Origin: Apoda limacodes
Lineage: Eukaryota > Arthropoda > Insecta > Lepidoptera > Limacodidae
Assembly (NCBI GenBank): GCA_946406115.1
Contig: OX291544.1
Span: forward strand, 34,489,521-34,553,520
Reading direction: 5' to 3'
DNA length: 64,000 nucleotides
Part shown: positions 11,641 to 21,234 of the stretch, in pieces
Position numbering within the stretch: position 1 is the first letter of the stretch
Layout of the letters: each line of letters starts with the position of its first letter
The notes under the pieces: model-generated
Told to the model about the DNA's origin: nothing
Seen by the model: only the letters and a program-made list of their open reading frames with translations
Databases searched by the model: none
Position numbers and translations under genes: made by a program

Positions 11641-11938
11641 TTGCGCGCCTTTAACGCCTGGGTGATGCCCTTGCTTACATACTCCTTTGGCATACTAGGG
11701 TGGACTGGACCGAAGGGTCCGTGTACTGCTCACTGCGCATCGTATGCTACACCCACGTTCGTCTGTTATAAGACTGTATATCCCACGGAAGCGTGGAGCT
11801 CGCGGCTTTTTAAATGCCAAAAACTTCCACAACCGTGAGGTGTGCAGTCTTAAGGTTTATTTCCTAAGCAATGAATGTGGAATGAACGTCGTGGCGTCGT
11901 ACTTGCATAGGCATAAATATCCAATCCACAACAGATAA
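11641..11938 (+). pseudogene. LINE fragment, C-terminal part of a non-LTR ORF
   Basis: Plus-strand pieces of a non-LTR reverse transcriptase C-terminus: NAWVMPLLTYSFGIL in one frame, then HPRSSVIRLYIPRK, RGFLNAKNFHNREVC and YLHRHKYP in another. The PLLTYSFG and HHPRxSxxRLYxPRK blocks are common in insect LINEs of the Dong/R4-like type, though the clade is a guess. A deletion seems to join the VYFL block to the YLHRH block. The fragment stops 40 bp before the Maverick array. A related YLHRH block lies inverted at 52860-53040, beyond the other end of the array. Confidence 0.65.
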
Positions 11939-12395
11939 TTCATTATTCATTATTATTTAATTTTTGTTTCTTTTATCAACGTCGTCCTGAGGATTAATTT
12001 TTTGTTAGTCTCTGTGGCTAGCAACGATTCCGGTAATAATGGATTGTAATAACAATAGATAACATATTGTTTGATTTCCTTTCTTTGAACTTAAGCTTCA
12101 AAATTAAGACGTTGATTTATTTCTTAAATGTCGTGGGAGGTCCCTGCTAACAGGTTGATACATGTTTTACTACGAAGAGGCGTCATCTTTAGAAATATTT
12201 TCAATTAAAAATATTTATTTAAGCTCTGTGACAAGCAAATACAGGTACTTACATGTGATAACAATAGATAACTTATTGTTTGATTTTGAACTTAAGCTTT
12301 AAAATTCAGACGTTGATTTATTTCTTACCCTTCATGTGAGGTCTCTGCCACATCCTGGTTATTAAGACATGTACAGACATGTTTGCTATAATTTG

Positions 12396-12430
12396 TATAA
12401 AAGAAGATCCAGTAAAATTCATTCTTCAGT
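12396..12430 (+). promoter_or_regulatory. Core promoter (TATA plus initiator) in the left terminal repeat, unit 1
   Basis: TATAAAAG at 12396-12403 and an arthropod-type initiator TCAGT at 12426-12430 are spaced so that the initiator A lies 32 bp downstream of the TATA start. It points inward towards the repeat-encoded gene. The same arrangement recurs in units 2 and 3. The right repeat keeps TATAAAAG (52577-52584, minus strand) but has GCAGT in place of TCAGT. Confidence 0.55.
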
Positions 12431-13349
12431 CTTATTTGTGAGTTTCAAAGTAATACCTACAGTGTTTTGTGTTCATATCCCGCCAAATGGAGGTGAGTTT
12501 AATTACCTAATTTTCTTTATACCATATGTGTGTTATTGTTTTATTATTTGATAACGGTATTACATACTAATTAGTGTCATTATTTATTAATGTTTTTTTC
12601 GACTTTAGGATTTGGTATAAATTTTTAAAGTGTGCGCTCGGAAATAGGTAAAGTACTGGATTCAAATATACATGTATTGTCACTTATCTATGTGTCATTG
12701 CAATTAATTTGTGTTAGTTTATTATTCAATCTAATCAAATAGTAAAGTTTGTTTATTGTTCTTTAACCTAGCAACAGAGATTGTTAGCACTATTAGGAAA
12801 TTTCATAAATACAATTTTATTAATTTGATTTTTATTAACTTTTTGTTTTACAATTTTTATTTACTTGTTTTAGCCTTTATCCCCGGAAAATTATACCTTA
12901 AAAAATTATTATTTTCCTTGGATATGAGCCAAGAAGAAACAAAAGACAGTACTATTCAAAAAAAATTGAAAAGCACAACGAAGCGAAATATCAAAAGTAT
13001 TGACGCATTTTTCGAAAATTCTGAAAAAAGAAAAACCCAAGCAAAATCTTCGTGTGTCAGTCAAGGGAATGAAAATGGAATCTCTTATATTTCTACCAAT
13101 ATGATGACGCAACGTCTGCGAGTCACCTATTAAAAATTGAAATATATAATATGAAAAAGATAAAGGATATACCCTCGGATGAGCATTGGAAATACGCAGA
13201 TTTAAAAGTTAAATATTATACACAATCACATGACGACCAGCATTATCTAAGTACACGGGATCCCATATATAATATCACAAAACAATTAGCTATGAACTGT
13301 GAGTGTATGAAAAGTTCTTCATTGAAACTAAAGATAAGCGGGAATATTA
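12431..13349 (+). pseudogene. Gene in the left terminal repeat, unit 1 (frameshifted)
   Basis: Reads inward from the promoter. A donor site (GAG|GTGAGT at 12490-12498) and an acceptor (TTGTTTTAG|CC at about 12865-12875) suggest a 5' intron. The conserved frame starts MSQEETKD at 12924: a Lys-rich N-terminus with a SIDAFF block resembling a PCNA-binding box without its Gln, then SSCVSQGNENG, then DEHWKYADLKVKYYTQSHD. Relative to the open right-repeat copy (51634-52059) it lacks one A near 13,102 and has two extra bases near 13,308, so the frame is broken twice. Function unknown. Being in the repeat, the gene is present at both ends of the element. Confidence 0.5.
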
Positions 13350-13388
13350 ATTTCTTTCTTTTACAACTTTTTAACATTCTTCAACTTA

Positions 13389-14030
13389 CTTTTGTACTTT
13401 TACCTGAAAATGCAAAAGCTTAAAAGCAACAATAGATTTCTCACTTCTCCTACCCCACCCTCGTCCACGGGTACCTGGGCTACAAGTAATATTTAAACGA
13501 TACTCTTATACAAGCTTACATCATCATGGACGCTTCAGACTTACAGAACAGTTACTACGAACAACAACTGTATGAACTCTGTATACAGGAAGAAAGAAAA
13601 CTCATAGGTCAAGAACTACGCGCTGTGATGGTATAGTATGTTATATATATGTGTAATTTAATTCTATGAATAAATCAGTAGCATGACAAGTCTTGAGTTT
13701 TACTGACGCGTCCCTCGCCCGACGTCAGAGCGCAAATAATGGTTATAGTATATAATCTGAGGAAACAAAAAGGGTTACTAATATTTTAACATTAATCCGA
13801 CAATGGGAAGATAGAATATTTGAAGACAACAATTGCAATGAAAATAGTTTAACGATGTCTTTATCACCCTCTGTTTATAGTCCAAATTAACATGAATTGT
13901 ATCAATATTTTTTAAAAAACTTGTCTTATAATTTTTTGTTTTAATTTTTAAGGAAGGTAAATAAAATTATACCCAGTTTTATGTTAGACTTTCATATTTA
14001 TTTCAGAAAAAATATCTTTAATAGCTTACT
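13389..14030 (+). other. Region between left repeat and protease, unit 1
   Basis: Holds the 36-codon ORF listed separately and an open plus-strand stretch at about 13756-13890 (SEETKRVTNILTLIRQWED) without a start codon, possibly a decayed exon. The rest is AT-rich with no recognisable feature. The same content recurs in units 2 and 3. Confidence 0.3.
13526..13636 (+). CDS. Small 36-codon ORF, unit 1
   Basis: ATG at 13526 to TAG at 13634-13636, encoding an acidic, Gln/Glu/Tyr-rich peptide starting MDASDLQNSYYEQQL. A polyadenylation hexamer AATAAA sits at 13669-13674, 33 bp after the stop. All three units keep it open. The only variant is a silent ATA/ATC Ile codon near 13,597. No homologue is recognised. 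It may be a tiny gene or an exon of something larger; coding status is uncertain. Confidence 0.35.
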   Translation: MDASDLQNSYYEQQLYELCIQEERKLIGQELRAVMV

Positions 14031-14445
14031 TTACATTAAATCATTATACATTGTGTTGTCTGTGAATATAATATTAACAACATTCAACAAAGATACACCT
14101 CTCGATCTCATACTTAAGTATACTAAACAATATTTACCACAAACAGAAGTTAAATAGTTTTGTATTGTTTTATTATTTTAATAGTATTTTTTCGTATTTT
14201 TTTTGTAAAAATAGTCTATGGTCCTTAGTAGGTTTACATCCAAAGGAATCAAAGTATTTACCAACTTTATTACCATCTATGTAAATAGCAATCCAGTGAG
14301 AACCTTCTTTAAAATCTTCATCTAAATTGCTTATAATAAAAATTGGTCAATTTTCGAGAATCGGGATACGATTAGCAGCGAATACATTATTTTCCGCTAA
14401 TAAATCGATTTGTTTCAAAAATTTACGTATTTTACATGTATCCAT
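14031..14445 (-). pseudogene. Adenain-type cysteine protease of the Maverick, unit 1
   Basis: Minus strand. The frame from 14445 shows RKFLKQIDLLAENNV, then GSHWIAIYID with the catalytic His and YFDSFGCKP with the acidic residue. Further on, in another frame, SVCGKYC contains the catalytic Cys. An in-frame TGA (14347-14349) lies before the His block, and a frame change near 14,150-14,210 separates the His and Cys blocks. Length (about 138 codons) is short compared with adenovirus protease but usual for Mavericks. The enzyme processes capsid precursors. The same stop and shift occur in all three units, so the protease was lost before amplification. Confidence 0.8.
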
Positions 14446-14518
14446 AGCATCTTCACTTTACTAAAATTTATTACAAAATGAGATTATTTTAAGAATGCAC
14501 ATATATTTATATTACAGC

Positions 14519-15830
14519 TTAACTTTTGTAATCTACATTAACATCACGATTTTTATTGATTTCTTTAACGTTATCAAACTCAGCGTATACAATGCAATTT
14601 ACTGTACTTTTCAACGAATTCTCAAATCTTACTTCTAATCTTACACTACCATGTCTAATAAAATTCCAATGTGAGTTTGAGTTGACTGATAAATCAGGAG
14701 TGTGATCAAACGCTAGTAAACAGTATCCATTAGCATAATCGTCTCTTAAAATATTATTTCCTTCGTTCAAGAAGTGAATCCCAGTTCCTGAGAATAATGT
14801 GTGGCAAGTAGATGTAAACACATCAGCATCAAAAGACGGTTGTAAAGTTTTGGAAGGTATTTGTTGACCATCTACTATAAACTAAAGAAGTTCATACCAA
14901 AATTCTGGAAGTTGAATGGATTTGTAATAAAACTACCATTAAATGCTGTATTATTTACAAACCCAATAACACAACGCTTTGGGATTTGACCGATGAAAAT
15001 GTTATCAAGTGTTTTTCCTTGAATTCCAGACGGTAATGTTAAAACTTTAACTTCCGCGCGAGTTATCGGATATTTAGCTGTTGAGGTAGATAAAACCTTT
15101 TGGTGAGCTAACAAACCCGTGGAGTTTATTCTAGCTCTACGAATTATAAGCGTTGCATCAGTGATTTGAACCTTTAATTTTAAATCCGCTTGAGAAGACA
15201 TAATATTAAAGGTTTCTTTTGTGCGAACTAGTTTAATACGCAGTTCCACTCCATTAAACAAAAATTTATCCTGATTAAATATGTCACCATGCAAATGACC
15301 CATCAGTTCAACCTCCTTACTATCTTTAACGAATTGTTGTCTTACATTGTAACCTTTATTCGATTCATCAGTGTTATCCATTTTTTTAGCTGTATCTTCA
15401 TACCACAAGCTACATGTTAGGTGAGACTTTTTTGCTGCTGGTCCATAATTTAATAATGTTCCTATATAAGCGTGATACGCATATGTGTTGTTTGGTGGAG
15501 ATACAAGCTTTTGATTAAGATATATATCTAGCTGATTAAAAAGTAAATGCAGCCAATTATTTACTGGAGCGATATTTGTTGCTGCAGCTAAACATTGGAA
15601 TCTTGGTTCAATACCCTCGCCTTAATTTGAATCATAGTATGAGATAAATCAATGTAGTTATCTCCTGTACCAGGAACTTGGAATTCAATAGGTCCCTCGT
15701 CACTTAAAGAAGAGATTGGTTTATAGTGAATCCATTGACCATTTTCAATGCTGGTTTGTGTTGATGGTAATGCAAATAGATCCAATTCTGACTTAGCACA
15801 TTCACAAGACAAATGATGTAAAAATGACAT
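14519..15830 (-). pseudogene. Maverick major capsid-type protein (F54H12.2-like), unit 1
   Basis: Minus-strand gene of about 435 codons starting MSFLHHLSCECAKSELDLF (15588-15830). It continues in another frame through NNWLHLLFNQLDIYLNQ, and in the open stretch 14875-15408 (WYEDTAKKMDN to FNFQNFGMNFFSL). It ends in a third frame, 14519-14821, with GTGIHFLNEGNNI and RLEVRFENSLKSTVNCIVY. This is the family usually annotated F54H12.2-like in invertebrates, taken here as the double-jelly-roll shell protein of Maverick/adintovirus-type elements. One-base losses near 15,592 and 14,876 break it. Unit 1 differs from units 2 and 3 at 15,614, 15,677 and 15,123 (Val/Leu, Gln/His, Ser/Pro). Confidence 0.75.
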
Positions 15831-15859
15831 GGTTATTAAGAAAAAATATCAAAATTATT

Positions 15860-16285
15860 TTATCTACGCTGTTTGTGAGTGGTTCTTCCCTGTGATGCTT
15901 TCAAAGCAATGATTGAACGTCTTTTCTGTCTTTTCTTTTTATACCCAGACCCTGTCATGATGGTGTCAATTTTATTATCTGCTTTTCGTTTAACATTACT
16001 TGTAGCATCTTTAATGCGTGATTTAACGTGACTCTTCCATAGGTTGCGAATTCATCATATCCGATAATAGACCTACCCCAACATTCAGCGCCTCTTTACC
16101 AACAGCTTTTGCTCCACTTGATAATAATGGTAATACAGATCTAAATAAACCCCCTAAAAACTCCCAATACCATGACCACGTTGATATGGAGCTCCTTTGT
16201 AAATTATTCCAACACCTGAACCAGCTTGATTTGTATAATAATGTTCATATGGATAAATGCTACGATTTTGACTGTAAGTATGCAT
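15860..16285 (-). pseudogene. pVI/pX-like minor virion protein, unit 1
   Basis: Minus strand, about 141 codons from an ATG at 16283-16285. N-terminus HYYTNQAGSGVG, then GAPYQRGHGIGSF, a hydrophobic amphipathic part (GGLFRSVLPLLSSGAKA), and a very basic C-terminus (GSGYKKKRQKRR) ending at 15860. Gly-rich hydrophobic starts with basic tails are typical of Maverick proteins compared with adenovirus pVI/pX. Two offsetting frame changes (one T lost in a T-run near 16,163, one base gained near 16,045) take the central third out of frame. It lies between the two capsid genes, as usual. Confidence 0.65.
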
Positions 16286-17009
16286 TTTACACGTTTAAAA
16301 TGTAGCTTAACGCATGCAGTCCCAAACTGAAGTGGAATTTTTGCGCCTATGCTTGATCTTATGTCTATTTCTAAAGTATCAAATGCACGACGCATTACGG
16401 GGATATAATGAGCAGGCGAAAATATATTCATTTTATAACCACCGTAAATTTATTTTGTAGTATCCAAAGGGATGATTCGTAGCAGTGATGTCATAACATC
16501 ACCTACAATTTGTGGTTGAACTATATCAGTGTATACGCAAAGTTGCGATGGTAAACCTAAGAATAGATTAACTGGACGTTTTGCAATATTATTTCGTATC
16601 AAGTTTGCCTTTGGACCAAACCCTAGCTGAAAACTTAGTTGAGGAGTTAACATCAGGGAAGTCAAATCTTTTTTTGAATTCGTAATAGTAACTAGTTTTG
16701 ATGTTTCATCGTATCTGAATTTTACACTATTTTGCAATAAATTAATTCCATTGAAAGCATTCAAAAGCTGATGATACACATCATCATAGGTTGAAGAGAT
16801 TTGTATTCTACAACGGCCTCGGTTGAATCTATAATTGTTTGTTTCTTTACATATATAACGTTTTCATGTTCTTGAACATTGTCCAACAATTCACCTTCTA
16901 ATTTAACTGTTTTAGGTAATTTTGTTATAAAATTTGCAGTTGTATTTGTTGGAAAATAGTTCATTGAACTATTACTTAAAAGGGTTAAGTAAAAACTTTC
17001 TTGACTCAT
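16204..17009 (-). pseudogene. Maverick minor capsid (penton-type) protein, unit 1
   Basis: Minus strand, starting MSQESFYLTLLSNSSMNYF at 17009. The first frame (16761-17009) shifts near 16,775 into 16450-16779 (DDVYHQLLNAFNG, then LSFQLGFGPKANL and IVGDVMTSLLRIIPLD). An in-frame TAA at 16450-16452 precedes GGYKMNIFSPAHYIPV and LEIDIRSSIGAKIPL, which run to about 16,300. The order and the start motif match the single-jelly-roll capsid protein of Mavericks. It starts 7 bp after the integrase stop, so the genes are tightly packed. Both lesions recur in every unit. Confidence 0.7.
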
Positions 17010-17016
17010 ATTTTAT

Positions 17017-17764
17017 TTACGCTGGACGCTGATATCCAACTTTAAAATTTTAATGGATAACCTCTTCACTTAACCAATACTTCTTTTCTGCCTCTATTAT
17101 ATCTGGAACATATGATTTTATCAATTTTGAAGTTAAGAGTGGGGTTGTATAAAATTTTTTGAAGTTCCTTGGAATAAAAAGTTCTTGTTATTGAATCTCC
17201 TTGTAAATCGGTTAATGTATAAACCTTATACGGTTTTCTATCAATAATAGATGAAAAAATAAAAATTTCATCACTCCAATTACTTTCATAAACTTTTTGA
17301 AATATATGTTTATATTTAGTTGTCCTAACATGATCACCAATAAGAAATTTGGGTATCTCGATTTCATTCTATTTTTTTCTGTCATACAAATTACGCCAAA
17401 CTGTCATAACATTATTAAAATTAACATCACAGGGACACAATTTTATACTTGAATGATAACTATGGTTGTAAGAATATAACAAATCTTGCAAAATGTCTAT
17501 ATATATTTATATATCTAAATATATTTTATGAGTAAAATAACGCCACATTTTCATTTTAAGAGTTCTCTGAAACCTCTCTACTATGCTTGCTTTAACATCT
17601 GGGTTATTAGTTTTGTAGTAATTTACATGTTTACTCTTAAAGTATCTTCTAACATCTTTTGCAATAAATTCACTACCCTTATCAGATTGAATGTGCCTAG
17701 GAGTTGCGTTAGCTTCCGTAAATATACTTTCAAAGCATTGTACTGTTGCGTAAGCATATTTTTA
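17017..17764 (-). pseudogene. Maverick integrase, C-terminal part (split by LINE), unit 1
   Basis: Retroviral-type integrase. This part carries the second catalytic Asp in QSDKGSEF (codon 17681-17683) and the catalytic Glu in SIVERFQRTLK (codon 17576-17578), 34 residues apart. It is followed by YSYNHSYHSSIK and a C-terminal domain with GDHVRTTKYKHIF, ending KVGYQRPA with the stop at 17017-17019. Further frame changes occur near 17,040-17,380. The N-terminal part lies beyond the LINE at 20923-21234. The enzyme inserts the element into the host genome. Confidence 0.85.
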
Positions 17765-18158
17765 AGAGAGGAAGGGCACTGCAAGTACTCGCTCGAATAA
17801 GCCACCCGAACAACTAAAGCAGGGCATAGCGAGTACTTGCTCGAATGAGCGGCCCGAACTGGGGAAGTACCTCCACCTTACAGAAAACCGCGGCCATAAT
17901 AACACTAACATTGAGTAGTGTGGCGGTGAGTACGGTTGCCAGAGCTCTTTGAGGATTCGCTGCGCGGACAGCGGAGGACCGGCGGTGCTTGTTGCTGTCA
18001 TGCTCGGCGTAGACGCGGCGTGCTGGTTCGGCGGTCAGGGAGACCTGATGAAACGGCTGACCGCTGGCCGCCCGCAGGTTGAACGGGATCCCGAACCCAG
18101 GGATCACTTAATCTCCGCCTTGGAAGGCTGATTCGCCAGCCTGTGCATAGTATCTGAA

Positions 18159-19258
18159 GTGGTAGTCGTGCCGGAGAAGGAGACCGGAGTGGACCCGGCT
18201 ACTACAACAGAGGGGGATCAGCCGACCATTCTTTTTCTAACGGAGACGCAGATATCCTGCCCGGCCGACACATCATACCTTCACTATCCCGGCTACAAAC
18301 TCGAACACAATTTTATGAGTCGTGCCGGTGTATGTATGTTCGTCAGGGGGGATATCTGCTGTCGCCGCCTTCATAGCCTTGAATAACAGCAGAACTAGTT
18401 ATTTTGGGAGACTTTAACGCCCACCATCGCGAGTGGCTCAGTTCTCGAACCAATTACTATGCTGGGATATCTGCTCATGAATATGCTCTGACCTATGGAT
18501 TCTCTCAGCTGGTACTTTCTTCAACGAGAATACCAGATATAGAGGAACATACGAGCTCCTCATTGGACCTTCTACTGACTACTCGTCCGGACGGATACTC
18601 CGTCTCAGTGGATGCGCCTCTTGGCTCCTCGGACCACTGTCTCGTTCGGACTCAAATGTCATGCACACAACCCGATCCTTCTGGGCCAACTAATTGGCGT
18701 CGTGGGTGGCACTATAAGTCGGCAGACTGCGATGGATTGCGAGAATTTTACGCATCGTACCCGTGGAGGCAGATCTGCTTTAACTCAGAAGATCCTGACG
18801 TCTGCGCAGTCGCAGTCACTGAGACAATCCTTGCTGGTATGGAATGCTATATTCCTAACCCGCGAGTAGCTGCCGGTGTCAAAAAACGACCGTGGTTTAA
18901 TAGGTCTTGCAGAAAGGCTAAAATTCTTAAGCAAAATGCATATAAGGCTTGGACCACGACTCGTTTTAATAAGGATCCGAATATTTCTGAGTTAAAACGC
19001 AAATTAAATGCTGCCTCGAGGTTCAGTAAGAAAGCAACTGCCAGAGCAAAATTCCAATTCATCGGCAAAATAGGTGGGCGACTTGCGAGCTATCCTTCTG
19101 GGAGTCGTGCTTTCTGGTCGCTTGCCAAAGCTGCCGAAGGGAACTTCTGCCAGTCGTCGTTACCACCACTGCGAAAGACCGATGGTGACTTGGCCCATAG
19201 TGCTAAAGAGAAAGCCGATCTACTGGGCAAAGGCCTCGAACTCGAATATGAACGATGA
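18159..19258 (+). pseudogene. LINE endonuclease domain, unit 1
   Basis: AP-endonuclease domain of the LINE. 18159-18386 has ILFLTETQISCPADTSYL and AGVCMFVRGDICCRRL and then stops. 18404-19258 resumes with GDFNAHHREWLSS and SSDHCLV, the Asp/Asn/His catalytic blocks. About 60 residues expected between the two blocks are missing, and the frame changes at the join, so the nuclease cannot nick target DNA. The downstream half of 18404-19258 is the basic linker to RT (AFWSLAKAAEG). Unit 1 has Gly at the codon containing 18,705 where units 2 and 3 have Val. Confidence 0.8.
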
Positions 19259-19324
19259 AGGCGCTGTACCACCTACTATAGCGTGGTGCGGTAAGACCAT
19301 GCCGGAAATCTCCATAACGCAGCG

Positions 19325-20845
19325 ATGGTCAGGCGGGCGTTGCTCTCTTTAGACGTTCATAAGTCAAGTGGGCCAGACGGTATACCAGCAGTGGTGCTGA
19401 AGCAGTGTGCTCCTGAGTTATGTCCTGTACTCACGCGCCTCTTCGCGCTTTCCTACCACACTAGGCAATTTCCGTCTTCATGGAAGACTGCGAATGTGCA
19501 CCCGGTGCCCAAAAAGGGCGATAGATCAGATCCATCGAATTACAGGCCTATCGCTATTACCTCTCTCCTCTCTAAGGTGATGGAGCGTGTGATCAACACA
19601 CAGCTTCTAAGATACCTAGAAGTACACGATCTGGTCAGTGACCGTCAATATGGCTTTCGCCACGGTCGCTCGACTGGTGACCTTCTAGTGTATCTCACAC
19701 ACCGATGGGCACTAGCCATTGAGAGTCAGGGGAAGGCATTGGCATGTAGCCTGGACATAGCGAAGGCGTTCGATCGGGTCTGGCACCGCGGTCTTCTATC
19801 GAAGTTGCCATCTTTCGGAGTGCCCGAGGGTTTGTGCAAATGGGTGGCTAGCTTTTTGTCCGGCAGACGCATACGAACCGTAGTTGACGGTAGTAGCTCT
19901 GATAGCATGGACATTAATGCTGGTGTCCCGCAAGGCTCTGTGCTGTCTCCTACGCTGTTTCTACTGCTGTCAATGACATGTTGGACATCAACAACATACA
20001 TTGCTATGCAGATGACAGTACTGGAGACGCTTTTTACACGGGTCGTGCAAACATCCCTCGTTCCGTTGTGGAGACAAACCGCGGAGAACTTGTGTCTCAA
20101 ATCGAGACCACACTGTCCCAGGTCTCTGACTGGGGACGGGTAAAATTGGTCCGATTCAACCCTACAAAGACACAAGTGTGCGCGTTCACCGCTAAGAAAA
20201 CTCCATTCACTGTGGTCCCACAATTCCCTAACACTCGACATCTCCAGCGATGTTCAGTTCCGAGATCATTTACAAGATAAGGTGAAGCTGGCGTCCAAAA
20301 AACTTGGTGTACTCAACAGAGCGAAGCAGTACTTCACGTCGGGGCAAAGGTTGATACTTTACAAGTCGCAAGTTCGGCCCCATATGGAGTACTGCTGCCA
20401 TCTCTGGGCAGGTGCACCCGGATACCAGCTTGGCCCTTTTGACTCGGTTCAACGACGGGCTGTGAGAATTGTCGACGATTCCAAACTCAGTTGCGGTATC
20501 GAGCCCTTAAGTCTGAGGAGAGACTTTGCCTCACTGTGTGTGTTCTACCGCTTGTACAATGGGTTGTGTTCTGAGGAATTGTTCGAAATGATGCCCACGG
20601 CTACTTTCTACCATCGCACCGCTCGCCATCGGCAGGGAATTCATTCTCACACTTTAGAACCTAAATGGTCGCGTACAGTGCGGTTTTAGAGAAACTTCCT
20701 CCCGCAAACGCTTAAGTTGTGGAATGAGCTCCCTGCCAAGGTTTTCTGCAAGGACTACAGTATGGAATTCTTCAAGAAAGAAGTTATTAGATTTATGAAG
20801 GGTCGGCAACGCGCAAGTGATACCCCTGGTGTTGCAAGCGTCCAT
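19325..20845 (+). pseudogene. LINE reverse transcriptase and C-terminus, unit 1
   Basis: RT core at 19325-19975 with YRPIAITSLLSKVMERVI, QYGFRHGRSTGDLLVYL, LDIAKAFDRVWH and NAGVPQGSVLSP. A frameshift just before the catalytic YADD moves it to 19978-20280 (HCYADDSTGDAFY). Another shift leads to 20282-20689 (LYKSQVRPHMEYC, RRAVRIVDD), ending at a TAG within the C-terminal region, whose remainder is readable to about 20,845. The YADD block is thus out of frame with the rest. The same breaks occur in units 2 and 3. Confidence 0.85.
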
Positions 20846-20922
20846 AGGCTACGGTGACCGCTTACCATCAGGCGGGCCGTAAGCTTGTTTGTCACCTTAG
20901 TGGTATAAAAAAAAAAAAAAAA

Positions 20923-21234
20923 TTTACTTAAGACATAGACATAGACAATAACAAAAAGAATATATTTAAAACCATCGTTTTATTGACTATAGGTTCGTAT
21001 ATCACTTAAATCAACTTGCCAAAGTTCATTATAGTTAGAAAAAATATATTTATTTCTAGAAAACTTTCTCTGGACAGGTTTATGTAAAGGATATGTTTCT
21101 GGAGCTTGTAACCATTGTTTTACTTCTTTTTATTCATCTTCCCATCCATAGCTTTAGTAATACTTATCAATACTATAACCAGCTGGATTAGAAACGTCAT
21201 AATAAATTTTGTCTATCTTTAATACGGTGTCCAT
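20923..21234 (-). pseudogene. Maverick integrase, N-terminal part, unit 1
   Basis: Starts at ATG 21232-21234, overlapping the end of the upstream gene by 16 bp. The N-terminal domain shows YYDVSNPAGYS and HKPVQRKFSRNKY. The first catalytic Asp is in LWQVDLSD (codon 21010-21012), followed by DGFKYILFVI. An in-frame TAA at 20980-20982 lies between them, and a 6-bp duplication (ACATAG) near the LINE junction adds residues. It is separated from the catalytic remainder at 17017-17764 by the LINE. Confidence 0.8.

Larger units (their letters stand above)
12048..13388 (+). repeat. Left terminal inverted repeat, unit 1
   Basis: Matches the reverse complement of 51597-52732 from AATAACAATAGATAAC inward to CATTCTTCAACTTA. 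It is about 205 bp longer than the right repeat. The outer part is a diverged tandem duplication: 12048-12127 and 12257-12345 both carry AACAATAGATAAC, GAACTTAAGCTT and GACGTTGATTTATTTCTTA, while the right repeat has only one such block. The 70 bp outside it (11978-12047) is repeated with each unit and may be another partial subrepeat. Confidence 0.85.
17765..20922 (+). mobile_element. LINE inserted in the Maverick integrase, unit 1
   Basis: A 3.16 kb non-LTR element in plus orientation, opposite to the integrase, ending in TTAGTGGTAT and a 16-base poly-A. The left junction follows GCATATTT and the right is TTTACTTAAG; joining the flanks restores the integrase frame across SK|YAYA. No clean target duplication is seen; ATTT/TTAAG is shared imperfectly. 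Clade uncertain (jockey/CR1-like). The element is dead: it has an endonuclease deletion and an RT frameshift, identical in all three units. Confidence 0.9.

Noticed and set aside
17528..17800. Plus-strand 90-codon frame
   Set aside because: It lies opposite the integrase catalytic region; no motif of its own.
19726..20241. 171-codon minus-strand frame, repeated in each unit
   Set aside because: It is antisense to the LINE reverse transcriptase, which has clear family motifs on the plus strand.
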